64,000 bases of DNA from Collinsella sp. AM33-4BH (lineage in GTDB: Bacteria > Actinomycetota > Coriobacteriia > Coriobacteriales > Coriobacteriaceae), in contig NZ_QSIN01000004.1 in assembly GCF_003469205.1 (NCBI RefSeq), positions 120,635-184,634 of the forward strand, in the 5' to 3' direction. The notes beneath the pieces were generated by a model, which ran no database searches, had not been told where the DNA came from, and saw only the letters and a program-made list of their open reading frames with translations. Position numbers and translations under genes: made by a program. Shown piece after piece: positions 33,351 to 43,536 of this stretch; the stretch's first letter is position 1; the number at the start of each line of letters is the position of its first letter.

Positions 33351-34655
33351 ATGGCAGAGATGGAGCTTGCGACCCTCATTTGTGGCGAAATCGCAGGCAC
33401 TCTCCGGCAAGACGAGCATGGACTCTGCAGCTTTGTATACGCCCCAACCTATCGCGGAGCACCACTATCGCTTACAATGCCGCTTTCCAATCGCACGTAT
33501 GGCCATAACATCGTCCGCCCGTTCCTATTTGGCCTTTTGCCCGACAGCCAAGAGCAGCGTCGCGCTATTGCCGCCGAGTATGACGTTGCATCCAACAACC
33601 CCGTCGCCCTCTTGTGCCATATCGGTCTTGACTGCGCAGGGGCCGTTCAGTTTTGTCGAACCGATCAATTAGGCGCCGCCCGCGGCAGGGTCTCGGCATA
33701 CCGCCCGCTTACCAATTCTCAAATCGCTCACAAGCTCAAAGCAATTCGCGATGACGAAAGAGAGACATGGATGGGCTCCAACGAAAGCTGGTCCCTGGGC
33801 GGCAACCAAGGCAAATTTGCACTAGCTTGGCATGATGGCCAATGGTGCGAATGTCTAGGGTCATCCCCCACTACCCATATCTTCAAAAATGGTGTCGTTG
33901 GGTTCAAACATCAGGCCTTAAACGAATTCGTCTGCATGAAAACGGCTCGGCGTGTTGGCATTCCAACTGCCAACGTCTCCTATTGCACATTTGAAGACGA
34001 AGCCGCGCTCGTCGTTGAACGGTACGACAGAATGGTCAATAGCAGCGGAAATATCGAAAGGCTGCATCAGGAGGACTTTTGCCAGGCGCTCGGTGTATTG
34101 CCAAGCCAGAAATACACCGCCGACGGAGGACCAACCACACGAGACATCCAAGAACGACTGATTAACACAGTCCCCCACCACATGAATCTTGTGCTTTTTA
34201 CCTATATGTTGTTCTATAACGCCATTATCGGAGCGCCTGACGCACACGCTAAAAACTACTCGCTCATCCTAGGCAAAGGCACAAACGCAGCGCTCGCACC
34301 CATGTACGATGTCGCATCGGGCTTGGCGTACGAACGTATGCGCCGCCGGGCGCGCCTTGCCATGAGCGTTGGCGGCGAAAATCGAGTGGGGCGCATCGGT
34401 CCAGGCGCTATCCGCCGATACCACGGTATGGGCGACCCCGCGCTGGAGGCGGCGCTCACCGATGCCGGGCTATCCGAGAAGTTTTGCTTTGCGACCATGA
34501 TGGACCTCGCCTACGAGGTGCCCATTTGTATGGAAGAGATCATGGACGAATACGCCGACCTGCCCGGCATGGCGGACCTGCGCGAGCATATGCTCGGCCC
34601 CGTCCGCGAAAACTGCCAGCGCACCCTCGACCTCATCAAGGCGGATATGGGCTAG
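33351..34655 (+). CDS. hipA: HipA-type serine/threonine kinase toxin
   Basis: 434 residues. The N-terminal HipA subdomain is followed by the kinase core: SWSLGGNQGKFAL with S148 where E. coli HipA has its autophosphorylated Ser150 loop, D297 and N302 in GAPDAHAKNYSLIL, and D320 in MYDVASG. The spacing D297/N302/D320 equals E. coli D309/N314/D332. HipA phosphorylates glutamyl-tRNA synthetase in E. coli, producing growth arrest; the target here is not known. Base composition is slightly lower in GC than that of its neighbours, which fits a mobile module. Confidence 0.93.
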   Translation: MAEMELATLICGEIAGTLRQDEHGLCSFVYAPTYRGAPLSLTMPLSNRTYGHNIVRPFLFGLLPDSQEQRRAIAAEYDVASNNPVALLCHIGLDCAGAVQFCRTDQLGAARGRVSAYRPLTNSQIAHKLKAIRDDERETWMGSNESWSLGGNQGKFALAWHDGQWCECLGSSPTTHIFKNGVVGFKHQALNEFVCMKTARRVGIPTANVSYCTFEDEAALVVERYDRMVNSSGNIERLHQEDFCQALGVLPSQKYTADGGPTTRDIQERLINTVPHHMNLVLFTYMLFYNAIIGAPDAHAKNYSLILGKGTNAALAPMYDVASGLAYERMRRRARLAMSVGGENRVGRIGPGAIRRYHGMGDPALEAALTDAGLSEKFCFATMMDLAYEVPICMEEIMDEYADLPGMADLREHMLGPVRENCQRTLDLIKADMG

Positions 34656-34685
34656 GCGCCAATCAATCCACATTTCTTAAAAGAA

Positions 34686-34725
34686 GAGGGGGGCACCCGT
34701 CGCAAAAGTTCGGATGCCCCCTCTC
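34686..34725. terminator. bidirectional terminator between hipA and pepD
   Basis: GAGGGGGGCACCCG pairs with CGGATGCCCCCTCTC around CGCAAAAGTT-type loop, between convergent genes. Confidence 0.7.
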
Positions 34726-34780
34726 GTAATGTCATTTGCAATCCGCTAGCACGTGGCTCGAACTGCTGCTAGCGCGACCT

Positions 34781-36238
34781 TTACGCGGCAAGGCGCTTGA
34801 GGACGTCGATGAGCAGCTCGTAGAAGCGCTCGGCAGAAGCGAGCTCCATGCTCTCGTCCGGGGTGTGGACATCGGAGAGCGTCGGGCCCACGGCGATGGC
34901 GTCCAGGCCGTGCAGGGCCTCGGCAAACAGGCCGCACTCAAGGCCGGCGTGAATGGACTCGATGCGCAGCTCGGAGCCAAAGAGCTCGCGATAGCTCTCG
35001 ACAAAGACGTCGCGGATCGGCGAATGCTCGGCATAGCTCCAACCGGGATACTCGAACTCAAACTTGGCATCGAAGCCCAGGACATCGGCCAGCATCTGCA
35101 GGCGGTCCTTAAACTCGTTCTGCAGCGAGGTAATCGAGGAGCGCGGGGACAGCATGATCTTGACCTCGTCGTCAGAGGTGGCAACCACACCGATGTTGGA
35201 GGAAACCTCGACGGAGCCGTCGGTGGCGACGTTGCGGCGGATCACGCCGTTGGGGGCAAGACGCAGGGCGCGGATGAGGGCAAGCGCGGACTTCTGGTCC
35301 ATGGCCTCGACCTCAGCGTTGTCGGCAATCTCGACGGTGCAGGTAAAGCCGGGGTCGAAGACCTCGAGCTCGGCGGTGACGTCGGCGATGATGCCACGGG
35401 CGACCTGCGCCGCGGCCTCGGCGGCAGCGTGATCGGCATAGACCAGAACGGCCTTGCACTCACGGTTGATAGCGTTGTCCTTGGTGCCGCCGTTGAAGCT
35501 GACGATGGCGGGCTCGCCGGCAACCATCAGGCGGTCGATGATGCGGGCCATGATGAGGTTGCCATTGCCTCGCTCCAAGTGAATATCGCTGCCGGAGTGA
35601 CCACCCAGCAGGCCGGAGATGTCGAGCGTGAGGGTGCTACCGGTCTTGTGCTCGCGCACGATGGGGCAGGTGTAGGTAACGACGACGCCGCCGGCGCAGC
35701 TGACGGTGGCAACGCCCTCTTCCTCGGAGTCAAGGTTAATCATGGTGCGGGCGCTAATCTGGGACTTGTCGAGCGTCTCGGCGCCGACCAGGCCAGTCTC
35801 CTCGTCGGTGGTGAATACGCACTCGAGGGCGGGGTGGGCAATCGAATCGTCGTTGAGCACGGTAAGCATAAGCGCGACAGCAATGCCGTTGTCGGCGCCC
35901 AGGGTGGTGCCGTTAGCGGTGAGGACGCCGTCCTTGACGACCAGATCGATACCATCGGTCGTAAAGTCGTGCTCAACGGAGCCCAGCTTGTCGCACACCA
36001 TGTCGATATGGCCCTGCAACATCACGGTCGGGGCATTCTCGGCACCGGCAGATGCGGGCTTGCGAATGATGACGTTGTAGACCTCGTCCTGGTACACATC
36101 GAGGCCGCGCTCCTTGGCAAACGCGACCAGGAAATCGCTGATGCCCTTCTCGTTGCCAGACCCACGGGGGATCGCGCTGACCTCCTCAAAGAAATGGAAC
36201 AGCTGGGCGGGCTCGTAGCCGGTAATCTTGTAGTCCAT
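34781..36238 (-). CDS. pepD: beta-Ala-His dipeptidase (aminoacyl-histidine dipeptidase)
   Basis: 485 residues, M20 metallopeptidase. Metal-binding GHIDMVCDK, LGADNGIAVALML and DEETGLVGAETLD occur in order; a lid/dimerisation insert sits in the middle, and the late GLECGLFAEAL supplies the last metal ligand. Cleaves Xaa-His and other dipeptides in the cytoplasm. ATG at 36238 with AAGGAGG upstream. Confidence 0.94.
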   Translation of the reverse strand: MDYKITGYEPAQLFHFFEEVSAIPRGSGNEKGISDFLVAFAKERGLDVYQDEVYNVIIRKPASAGAENAPTVMLQGHIDMVCDKLGSVEHDFTTDGIDLVVKDGVLTANGTTLGADNGIAVALMLTVLNDDSIAHPALECVFTTDEETGLVGAETLDKSQISARTMINLDSEEEGVATVSCAGGVVVTYTCPIVREHKTGSTLTLDISGLLGGHSGSDIHLERGNGNLIMARIIDRLMVAGEPAIVSFNGGTKDNAINRECKAVLVYADHAAAEAAAQVARGIIADVTAELEVFDPGFTCTVEIADNAEVEAMDQKSALALIRALRLAPNGVIRRNVATDGSVEVSSNIGVVATSDDEVKIMLSPRSSITSLQNEFKDRLQMLADVLGFDAKFEFEYPGWSYAEHSPIRDVFVESYRELFGSELRIESIHAGLECGLFAEALHGLDAIAVGPTLSDVHTPDESMELASAERFYELLIDVLKRLAA

Positions 36239-36363
36239 GGTGCCTCCTTGGCGCAACTGGTTAGACAATAAGACATGCGCCTTGTATATTCCCAGACTTC
36301 GTTTGCATAAACCAGTCGAAAACGCCGAGCGCCCTCGCATCATCGGCTAACGGCGGGGAAACG

Positions 36364-36385
36364 CTACTTTATTAGAATAAAGTAG
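36364..36385. promoter_or_regulatory. 22-bp palindrome upstream of pepD
   Basis: CTACTTTATT-AG-AATAAAGTAG, a perfect 10-bp dyad around two bases, 126 bases before the pepD start. It resembles operators of XRE or Arc-type regulators. The rest of the 326-base gap (36239-36564) holds only this and the clpC terminator. Confidence 0.45.
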
Positions 36386-36511
36386 GTTAGACGGGCCGCG
36401 CCAAAGGGACGTTGGACCCTTCAACCAACCTCAACGCTTGATCAACGTTTATGCATACGCCATTGATATGTTTAATGAGATCTACTTTGAACGAAGGGTC
36501 CTTTTTCAACA

Positions 36512-36539
36512 GAAAAAGGGCGCTCCTTTGGAACGCCCT
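36512..36539 (-). terminator. terminator of clpC
   Basis: Minus strand AGGGCGTTCC-AAA-GGAGCGCCCT followed by TTTTTC. Confidence 0.85.
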
Positions 36540-36564
36540 CGTGGACACAAGGTTTTGTTACGCC

Positions 36565-39207
36565 CTACAGCGCGCCAGAGCCGGTTTGCATCATGCCGCC
36601 GGGGCCCGAGGTCACGCCGCCGCTCACGGGCGCGGCGTTGCCGGTGTGCGGTGCCGCCGGGGTGGTATCGCCACCGAGCGTGCCCGCCGGACGCGGTGCC
36701 GGGATCTCGCCCGTACCGTGGCTAAAGACAAACTTGCCGTCGGCCACGTCGCACAGGACGGTATCGCCCTCGCCCCACTCGCCGGCCAGCAGCTCCTCGG
36801 ATAGCGGGTCCTCGATGAGCTTTTGAATAGCGCGGCGCAGCGGACGCGCGCCATTGGTAAGATCGGTACCCTCGGCCACGATTTTGTCATAGGCCGCATC
36901 GGTGAGCTTGATGTTCATGCCGTTGACAATCAGGCGCTGACGCAGGTCGTCCACCAGCAGGTGCGCGATCTTGGTGAGATTCTCGCCCGAAAGCTTCTGG
37001 AACACCACGATGTCATCGATACGGTTGAGCAGCTCGGGGCGGAACAGGCGCTTGAGCTCGCCCATGGCGCGGCCGCGGATCTCACTCGAGGTGAGGCCCC
37101 GCTCGCCGGTGGTGCCAAAGCCAACGCTTGCATCCTGCGCAATCTCGCGGGCGCCCACGTTGGATGTCATGATGATCACGGTGTTGCGGAAGTCGACCGT
37201 CTTGCCCTGGCTATCGGTCAGACGACCCTCCTCCAGCACCTGCAGCAGGATGTTGAAGATATCGGGGTGCGCCTTCTCGATCTCGTCGAACAGCACGACC
37301 GAGTACGGGTGGCGACGAACGGCCTTGGTGAGCTGGCCGCCCTCGTCGTGACCGACGTAACCCGGAGGGCTACCGATGAGCTTGGAGACCTCGAACTCGC
37401 TACCGAACTCGGACATGTCGAAGCTGATGAGTGCGTCCTTGCTGCCAAAGAGGTACTCGGCGAGCGTCTTGGCGAGCTCGGTCTTGCCCGTGCCGGTGGG
37501 ACCCAGGAAGATAAAGCTGCCGCCGGGGCGACGCGGATCCTTGAGCGGCGAGCGGCTGCGGCGCACGGCCTTGGCAACTGCCTCGACAGCCTCATCCTGA
37601 CCGATGATACGTGTCTTGAGCACGCTTTCGGCCTGCAGCAGGCGCCGGCTCTCGCTCTCGGTAAGCGAGGACACCGGCACGCCCGAGGTCACGGACACGA
37701 TATCGGCGATCTGGGAGACATCGATGGTGAGCGGGCTGGCGTCGAGCTCGGCGGTCCAGGCAGCCTTGGCCTCGGCGAGTTCAATCTCGGCAGCCTTCTG
37801 CTGCTCGGTGATCTCGGCGGCCTTGTTCATGTCGTCGCTCTCGGTGGCCTCCTGCGCGGCGGCCTTGAGCTCCTCTATGCGATGCTCGGCCTCGCGCACC
37901 GGCTCGGGCGCGCGGTTGGCGGCGATGCGGGCGCGGGCACCGGCCTCGTCAATGAGGTCGATGGCCTTATCGGGCAGGAAGCGATCCTGAATGTAGCGGT
38001 TGGAAAGGTTCGCGGCGGCCTCGATAGCACCCTGCGTATAGCGCACATGGTGGTGCTCCTCGTAGCGCGGCTTGAGCGCGGTCAGGATCTTGACCGTGTC
38101 CTCGACGCTCGGCTCCTCGACATCGATGGTCTGGAAGCGACGCTCGAAGGCCGGGTCCTTGGTGAGGTACTTGCGGAATTCCTCGGCCGTGGTGGCGCCG
38201 ATAATCTGGAAGGCACCGCGCGCGAGCACGGGCTTGAGCATGGAGCTCGCGTCGATGGAGCCCTCGGCAGAACCGGCACCGATGATGGTGTGCATCTCAT
38301 CGATAAACAAGATGACGTCGTCGGCCTCGGTGGCCTCTTGGATCACGTTCTTGAGGCGCTCCTCAAACTCACCGCGATACTTGGCGCCCGCGACAAGACC
38401 CGGCAGGTCGAGCGTCCAGATATTCTGGTTCATGAGGTTCTCGGGCACGTTGCCAGCAGCAATCTGCTGCGCCAGGCCCTCGACGATAGCCGTCTTGCCC
38501 ACGCCGGGATCGCCCAGGATAAGCGGATTGTTCTTGGTGCGGCGCGAAAGGATCTCCATCATGCGCTGGACTTCCTTTTCGCGGCCGATCACCGGATCGA
38601 GTTCGCCGTCGCGCGCCTTCTGCGTAAGGTTGGTCGCGAACTGCTTAAGCGTATCGGTGCCGCTCCCCTTTTGCTGGGAGGCATCCGAGCCGCTAAAGAA
38701 CGGCAGGCCCGTACCGGGACGACCAGCACCGGCGCCAGCGAGCGGGCGCTTCTTATCCTGGTCCTTGGCGGTGAGTTTCTCGATAGCCTTTTTGATGGAG
38801 GCGGACGACACACCCAGGCGCATGAGGATGTCCATGGCCATGCCGTTGCCCTCTTCGACGATGCCGATCAGCAAGTGCTCGGTCGACACGTAGGTCTGGT
38901 TGTTTTCACGCGCCACGCGGAATGAACGCTCCATCACGCTAATGACGAGCGGCGTAAAGGCGAGCTTGGCCGCCTCGGTCTCCTCGCTGGGCTCGGGCAC
39001 CGTGGTCTGGACCTCCTTGAGGGTGTCCATGATATCGTCGTAGGAGATATCGAGCGAGCGCAGCGCCTCGGCAGCGATGCCCTCGTCCTCCTTGGCGAGT
39101 GCGAGCAGCAGGTGCTCGGTACCCACCTTATTTGAATGTAGATCGAGCGCCTCTTGCTTGGCCATGGACATGACCTTGCGCGCGCGATCGGTAAAACGGT
39201 CTAACAT
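36565..39207 (-). CDS. clpC: ATP-dependent Clp protease ATPase subunit ClpC
   Basis: 880 residues. Two Clp_N repeats (about 1-145), a glycine/proline linker, AAA+ module 1 with [14 protein letters not shown] (Walker A) and VILFIDEMH (Walker B), a short coiled-coil M domain, and AAA+ module 2 with [14 protein letters not shown]. It unfolds substrates for ClpP. The last about 45 residues are a Pro/Gly/Thr-rich tail, longer than usual. No mcsAB or ctsR lies beside it. A leader hairpin CAAAGCGC/GCGCTTTG lies at 39243-39270. Confidence 0.95.
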   Translation of the reverse strand: MLDRFTDRARKVMSMAKQEALDLHSNKVGTEHLLLALAKEDEGIAAEALRSLDISYDDIMDTLKEVQTTVPEPSEETEAAKLAFTPLVISVMERSFRVARENNQTYVSTEHLLIGIVEEGNGMAMDILMRLGVSSASIKKAIEKLTAKDQDKKRPLAGAGAGRPGTGLPFFSGSDASQQKGSGTDTLKQFATNLTQKARDGELDPVIGREKEVQRMMEILSRRTKNNPLILGDPGVGKTAIVEGLAQQIAAGNVPENLMNQNIWTLDLPGLVAGAKYRGEFEERLKNVIQEATEADDVILFIDEMHTIIGAGSAEGSIDASSMLKPVLARGAFQIIGATTAEEFRKYLTKDPAFERRFQTIDVEEPSVEDTVKILTALKPRYEEHHHVRYTQGAIEAAANLSNRYIQDRFLPDKAIDLIDEAGARARIAANRAPEPVREAEHRIEELKAAAQEATESDDMNKAAEITEQQKAAEIELAEAKAAWTAELDASPLTIDVSQIADIVSVTSGVPVSSLTESESRRLLQAESVLKTRIIGQDEAVEAVAKAVRRSRSPLKDPRRPGGSFIFLGPTGTGKTELAKTLAEYLFGSKDALISFDMSEFGSEFEVSKLIGSPPGYVGHDEGGQLTKAVRRHPYSVVLFDEIEKAHPDIFNILLQVLEEGRLTDSQGKTVDFRNTVIIMTSNVGAREIAQDASVGFGTTGERGLTSSEIRGRAMGELKRLFRPELLNRIDDIVVFQKLSGENLTKIAHLLVDDLRQRLIVNGMNIKLTDAAYDKIVAEGTDLTNGARPLRRAIQKLIEDPLSEELLAGEWGEGDTVLCDVADGKFVFSHGTGEIPAPRPAGTLGGDTTPAAPHTGNAAPVSGGVTSGPGGMMQTGSGAL

Positions 39208-39379
39208 GCTAGTTCCTCTTAGACGAGCTAGTTTTTCAAACGCAAAGCGCCACCCCGCGGCAGCGCTTTGGTCTCTTTACCCATATGGAGTATATGTTAA
39301 CCGTTGGGACCTTTCCTGCCCGTAGCCGCTCGACAACGTCTACAAAAAAGGAATTGCCAGGTGCGTCTGCATCGGCCCA

Positions 39380-39474
39380 ACGAGCGTGGATTTTCGGACA
39401 CCCATTCCACGAGCGTGGATAATCTCCCGTTTTGAGCCCGTAAACAGGCCAAAAACGGGAGATTATCCACGTTC
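39380..39474. repeat. GAGCGTGGATAATCTCCCG repeat, locus 3
   Basis: A 23-bp hairpin: arms 39411-39433 and 39452-39474 pair at 22 of 23 positions. The left arm shares its first 19 bases exactly with locus 1 (21574-21592). A direct repeat of ACGAGCGTGGAT lies at 39380-39391. It sits between convergent or tandem minus-strand genes clpC and the exporter. Confidence 0.85.
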
Positions 39475-39505
39475 ATGTTTTGCGGATCAGTTTCATTTGC
39501 ACCAA

Positions 39506-41074
39506 TTAGCTGGTGTGGCGCCAGCGAGAGTCGGTGAGGGTTCTCGCCACGCCCAGGCCAACGGGCAGAAACGCCACAATGAGCACTGCACGCACAAACC
39601 AGCCGAGCATATTGACCGTGTCGAAGGTGCACATGTAATACATCGAGCGATACAGATACAAGCCCGGCACCATAATGACAATCGATGGCACCGTGAGGGC
39701 GATACGTGGGTAGGTGAGCTTGATTTCGGCTAAGCTCGCGAGCAGCCCCGATACCAGCGCGCCGATAAACGCTGCCGCCTCGGGAGGCATACCTACGCTC
39801 AGGCCCAGAAAGGGAAACAGCGTCGGCGCATCGACGAGCGTAAGGCGCAAGGTATTGGACACGGCGCCGATCAGCCCAGCTGTCGCGGCCATCTTTACCG
39901 GGCTGTTGAACATCACCGAGAAGCCGAATACGCCAACAAAGCTCATCACCACGCGCAGGAGCGTAAGGGCAAGCGGCGAAAGGCCGAGCGGGGCAAAATC
40001 ATCCGGTGCCAGCCCCACACACTCGGCAACCATCCAGCCCACAAGGGTCGCCATCACAATAATCGACACGGCATACGAAAGACGCTCAATGCCGCTTCGC
40101 ATATCGAGCTTAGCGATGTCGAGGCCTGCCGTAATGAGGGGAAAGCCGGGAATCACAAAGAGCATGGCGCCGATATAGCCTTCTTGGTGCGACATTGCCC
40201 CCGGTACGACCTGGCCAAGGCCGAGCAATGCCAGCAGATACGAAACGCAAGCGAGCGCAACGCCAATCGTCAGCGCGCTAAACTGGCCAAGACCCTGCTT
40301 GAGAATATGAGAGCGAGCAAAGTTGCCAACACCAGCGCCTACGAATGCGCAGGCCATCTCGATAGGGCCGCCGCCGAGCAAAAAGACGAAGGCGCCGCAA
40401 GCACAAGCTGCCGCAAGGCCCTGTTGCCAGGGAGAGTAATCGGGTTTTGAACTCTCAACGGTCTTGAGCATCTCGTGGTATTCGTGCACGGTAAACCGGC
40501 GCCCATACGTCTCGATTTCCTTTAGGAAGCTCTCCATCATCCAAATGCGATGGGTATTGACTCCCGTTGTGGGCAGGCTGACAACCTCGTTAAAGCAGTG
40601 GCCATCTTCGATGCAAGTGCACTCAAACGACAGAAGACTCAGGTCGACGTGAATCGTGACGCCGAGTACGGCAGCAACACGATTCATGGTATCGCGCACG
40701 CGCCAGGCACCTGTTCCGCTTGCCAGCATAAGCATGCCGGTGCGGCAGATGATGGATGATTTATCGGTGAGCGGCGCATCGACGGCAAGCTCATCGCCTG
40801 CCGTCACGATCTGGTGCCAATCAGTTTTCATATGGAGTGCGCCGGCACGAACACCGTGGTGCATGGGGGCTCTCGAAAGCAGCGAGTCAAGGCGCGAAGA
40901 CTGTGGGGGCTCCGTTGATTCGTCCTCAACCTCATCAGTCTCTTCATCGACCAGATCAAAGGAATCAAGCGATGCCGGCTCGCGACGATCGATTAGCTCC
41001 TCATCCTCATCGTCAAAGTAATTGAACTGATCGAGCATGTCCTCTTCGATTGCACGCTCGCTCGCGTCGTCCAT
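39506..41074 (-). CDS. threonine/serine exporter family protein (ThrE type)
   Basis: 522 residues. An acidic N-terminal region of about 70 residues, then a soluble DUF1212-type domain (about 85-215: SSIICRTGMLMLASGTGAWRVRDTM) and about ten membrane helices, the last five forming the DUF3815-like half. This fused form corresponds to ThrE of Corynebacterium, which exports threonine and serine. GGGAGC precedes the ATG. Single gene. Confidence 0.85.
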   Translation of the reverse strand: MDDASERAIEEDMLDQFNYFDDEDEELIDRREPASLDSFDLVDEETDEVEDESTEPPQSSRLDSLLSRAPMHHGVRAGALHMKTDWHQIVTAGDELAVDAPLTDKSSIICRTGMLMLASGTGAWRVRDTMNRVAAVLGVTIHVDLSLLSFECTCIEDGHCFNEVVSLPTTGVNTHRIWMMESFLKEIETYGRRFTVHEYHEMLKTVESSKPDYSPWQQGLAAACACGAFVFLLGGGPIEMACAFVGAGVGNFARSHILKQGLGQFSALTIGVALACVSYLLALLGLGQVVPGAMSHQEGYIGAMLFVIPGFPLITAGLDIAKLDMRSGIERLSYAVSIIVMATLVGWMVAECVGLAPDDFAPLGLSPLALTLLRVVMSFVGVFGFSVMFNSPVKMAATAGLIGAVSNTLRLTLVDAPTLFPFLGLSVGMPPEAAAFIGALVSGLLASLAEIKLTYPRIALTVPSIVIMVPGLYLYRSMYYMCTFDTVNMLGWFVRAVLIVAFLPVGLGVARTLTDSRWRHTS

Positions 41075-41200
41075 ATAGACGCTCCCTTCCTACCGACTAA
41101 CCCCCATCCTAGGCAGCAACGGCTAAAGGAAACATAAAAGAGACGACTGTCATGCATAGAAGGCGCAAACCCCCAATGCGTCGGTAGATCCCCAACGACT

Positions 41201-41489
41201 AGGACTGTCCCCAAGTGCCGGCAGAAAAGGAACGTCCCTAAGTGCCAACCAGGGCAACACCGCAGATAGAGGACGGACAGCGAAAGCCCACCAGAGCGAG
41301 CAAGGTGCCTTCAAGCAAAATGGCGCCGCAGGTTGAGTATAAGTCAGCGAGCGGGTCGCATTTGAGACAAGGTGACGTGAAACGAAAGGGCGCTGACCTT
41401 CTGGTCGCGCCCTTGAAGTTGAACGTCAGATTGTCCAAATGCGGCCCGCGCAGCGTCGAGCCGTTACGCGGTTCGTAGAACCGCGTAAC
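41201..41489. other. gene-free region with degenerate repeats
   Basis: 418 bases lie between the exporter and lysS. CTGTCCCCAAGTGCC (41205-41219) and CGTCCCTAAGTGCC (41233-41246) are near-identical direct repeats of the GGGACAG style found in other hairpins here. GTTACGCGGTTC-GTA-GAACCGCGTAAC (41463-41489) is a perfect 12-bp stem just past the lysS stop, without a U-tract. I see no credible gene. Confidence 0.5.
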
Positions 41490-41492
41490 CCC

Positions 41493-43457
41493 CTAGTACA
41501 TCTTTGCGCCGGCGGGGATGGAGGCGTCGAGCTGGATCAGGTTGAGACGCTCCTCACCATCCTCCTCGTGGATAGCGCTGATGAGCATGCCGCAGCTGGG
41601 AATGCCCATCATCTTGCGCGGAGGCAGGTTGGTGATGGCGAGCAAGGTCTTGCCGACCAGGTCCTCGGGCTCATAATAACCGTGAATGCCGGAGAGGATG
41701 GTGCGGTCGGTGCCGGTGCCGTCGTCGAGCGTAAAGTTCAGCAGCTTCTTGGACTTCTTGACGGCCTCGCACGCCTTGACCTTCACAGCGCGGAAATCGC
41801 TCTTGGAGAAGGTATCAAAGTCGACGAACTCCTCAAACAGCGGCTCGACGGCGATCTTGGAGTAATCGAGCGTGGGCTTAAGCGACTTAACGAACGGGCT
41901 CGCGGCGTTGCCGGCCTCGGCAGCCTTGGCGGCAGCGGCACCGGACTGGAAACCCTTCTCGGGCTTCATGTGCGGGAACAGCAGCACGTCGCGGATGGAA
42001 GCCTGGTTGGTGAGCAGCATGACCACGCGGTCGATACCGATGCCGATGCCGCCCGCGGGAGGCATACCGTACTCGAGGGCGCGCACGTAGTCCTCGTCGT
42101 ACTCCATGGCCTCATCGTCGCCACCAGCCTTCTCGGCCATCTGGGCGGCAAAGCGCTCGGCCTGGTCGACCGGGTCGTTGAGCTCGGAGAACGCATTGGC
42201 GTACTCGTGACCGGCGATAACCAACTCAAAGCGGTGCGTCAGGCGCGGGTCGTCCTCAAAGCGCTTGGCAAGCGGACTGACCTCGATGGGGTAATCGCAC
42301 ACGAACGTGGGGTTGACGATGGTGTCCTCGCCCAGCTCATCGTAGATCTCGGCGATAATCTTGCCGGCGGTCCACTCGGGCTTAATCTCCAGGCCCTTCT
42401 CGCGCGCGGCAGCAGCAAGCTCCTCGACCGGCGTATCGATGGTGACCTGTTTGCCGAGCACGTCGGAGACGATGTCGGTCATGGGACGGCTGGCCCACTC
42501 ACCAGAAAGGTCGATGGTCTGGCCCTGGTACTCGATGACCTCGGGGTTGCCGATGGCCTTGTTAGCCGCCTTAATGACACCTTGGGCGAGCGCCTTCATG
42601 CCCTCGAGGTCGGAGAAGGCACGATAGGCCTCCATCGTGGTGAACTCGGGGTTGTGGGTAAGGTCCATGCCCTCGTTACGGAAGATACGGCCGATCTCGA
42701 ACACGCGCTCAAAACCGCCGACGATGCAGCGCTTGAGGTGCAACTCGGTAGCAATGCGCAGGTAGCACTCCTGATCGAGCGCGTTGAAGTGCGTGATGAA
42801 CGGCTTGGCAGTAGCGCCGCCCTGGATGGTCTGCAGGATGGGGGTCTCGACCTCCATGTAGCCGTCGGACTCCATAAAGCGACGGAAGGTGGAGAGAATC
42901 TGCGAACGCTTACGGAAGGTCTCGCGAACGTCGTCGTTGGCGATCAGGTCAACATAGCGCTGGCGATAGCGGGTCTCCTTGTCGGAAAGACCGTGGAACT
43001 TCTCGGGCAGCGGACGAACGGCCTTGGCAAGCAGGGTCGCGCTCTTAGGGGCAACGGAAAGCTGGCCGCGCTGGGTGCGCACAACCACGCCGGTCACGCC
43101 CAGGATGTCGCCCAGGTCGAGGGACTTGAGCGTATTCCAGGCGGCCTCGTCCATGTCGTTGATGCGGCAGAACAGCTGAATCTCGGCAGTCGCATCGCGT
43201 ACGACGATGAACATGATCTTGCCCTGACCGCGCTTGGCGACCACACGGCCGGCGATCTTCACGACGTCCTCGGTGTCCTCGCCATCGGCAAGCTCGGCGT
43301 ACTTAGCCTCGATATCGGCAACGTAGTCCTCAAGCTCAGAGTGCTCGGGATAGGGGTTCTGGCCCGCCTCGAACAGGGCGGCGCGCTTGGCCAGGCGGGT
43401 GGCGCGCTCGTCGTTGAGCGTCGATGCCTGATCTGCGGCGTTCTGGTTCTCTGCCAT
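41493..43457 (-). CDS. lysS: lysyl-tRNA synthetase with C-terminal tRNA-binding domain
   Basis: 654 residues against about 500 for ordinary bacterial LysRS. The OB-fold anticodon domain (VVAKRGQGKIMFIVVRD), motif 2 FRNEGMDLTHNPEFTTMEAY and motif 3 GIGIGIDRVVMLL belong to class II LysRS. Residues about 544-654 add a second OB fold of the Trbp111/EMAP type usually seen at the C-terminus of MetRS (FRAVKVKACEAVKKSKKLLNF, GIHGYYEPEDLVGK, NLPPRKMMGI PSCGMLISA). It should raise tRNA affinity. Cotranscribed after greA, though a terminator-like stem separates the two. Confidence 0.95.
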   Translation of the reverse strand: MAENQNAADQASTLNDERATRLAKRAALFEAGQNPYPEHSELEDYVADIEAKYAELADGEDTEDVVKIAGRVVAKRGQGKIMFIVVRDATAEIQLFCRINDMDEAAWNTLKSLDLGDILGVTGVVVRTQRGQLSVAPKSATLLAKAVRPLPEKFHGLSDKETRYRQRYVDLIANDDVRETFRKRSQILSTFRRFMESDGYMEVETPILQTIQGGATAKPFITHFNALDQECYLRIATELHLKRCIVGGFERVFEIGRIFRNEGMDLTHNPEFTTMEAYRAFSDLEGMKALAQGVIKAANKAIGNPEVIEYQGQTIDLSGEWASRPMTDIVSDVLGKQVTIDTPVEELAAAAREKGLEIKPEWTAGKIIAEIYDELGEDTIVNPTFVCDYPIEVSPLAKRFEDDPRLTHRFELVIAGHEYANAFSELNDPVDQAERFAAQMAEKAGGDDEAMEYDEDYVRALEYGMPPAGGIGIGIDRVVMLLTNQASIRDVLLFPHMKPEKGFQSGAAAAKAAEAGNAASPFVKSLKPTLDYSKIAVEPLFEEFVDFDTFSKSDFRAVKVKACEAVKKSKKLLNFTLDDGTGTDRTILSGIHGYYEPEDLVGKTLLAITNLPPRKMMGIPSCGMLISAIHEEDGEERLNLIQLDASIPAGAKMY

Positions 43458-43473
43458 AAGTTAGCTCCTCAAA

Positions 43474-43508
43474 CTAAAACGCTCCCCAGGATTCGGTCCC
43501 AGGGAGCG
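43474..43508 (-). terminator. stem-loop between greA and lysS
   Basis: Minus strand CGCTCCCTGGGACC and CTGGGGAGCG pair imperfectly, followed by TTTTAG. It could end the greA transcript or attenuate lysS. Confidence 0.6.
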
Positions 43509-43536
43509 AAAACAAACCTTTACGCGGGACCGTGGT

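Noticed and set aside
36823-38925. 700-codon plus-strand frame opposite clpC
   Set aside because: Antisense shadow of clpC with skewed Leu/Gly/Asp composition and no start signals.
41242-41478. 78-codon plus-strand and 66-codon minus-strand frames before lysS
   Set aside because: Overlapping frames in a repeat-rich gap, without ribosome-binding sites or homology.
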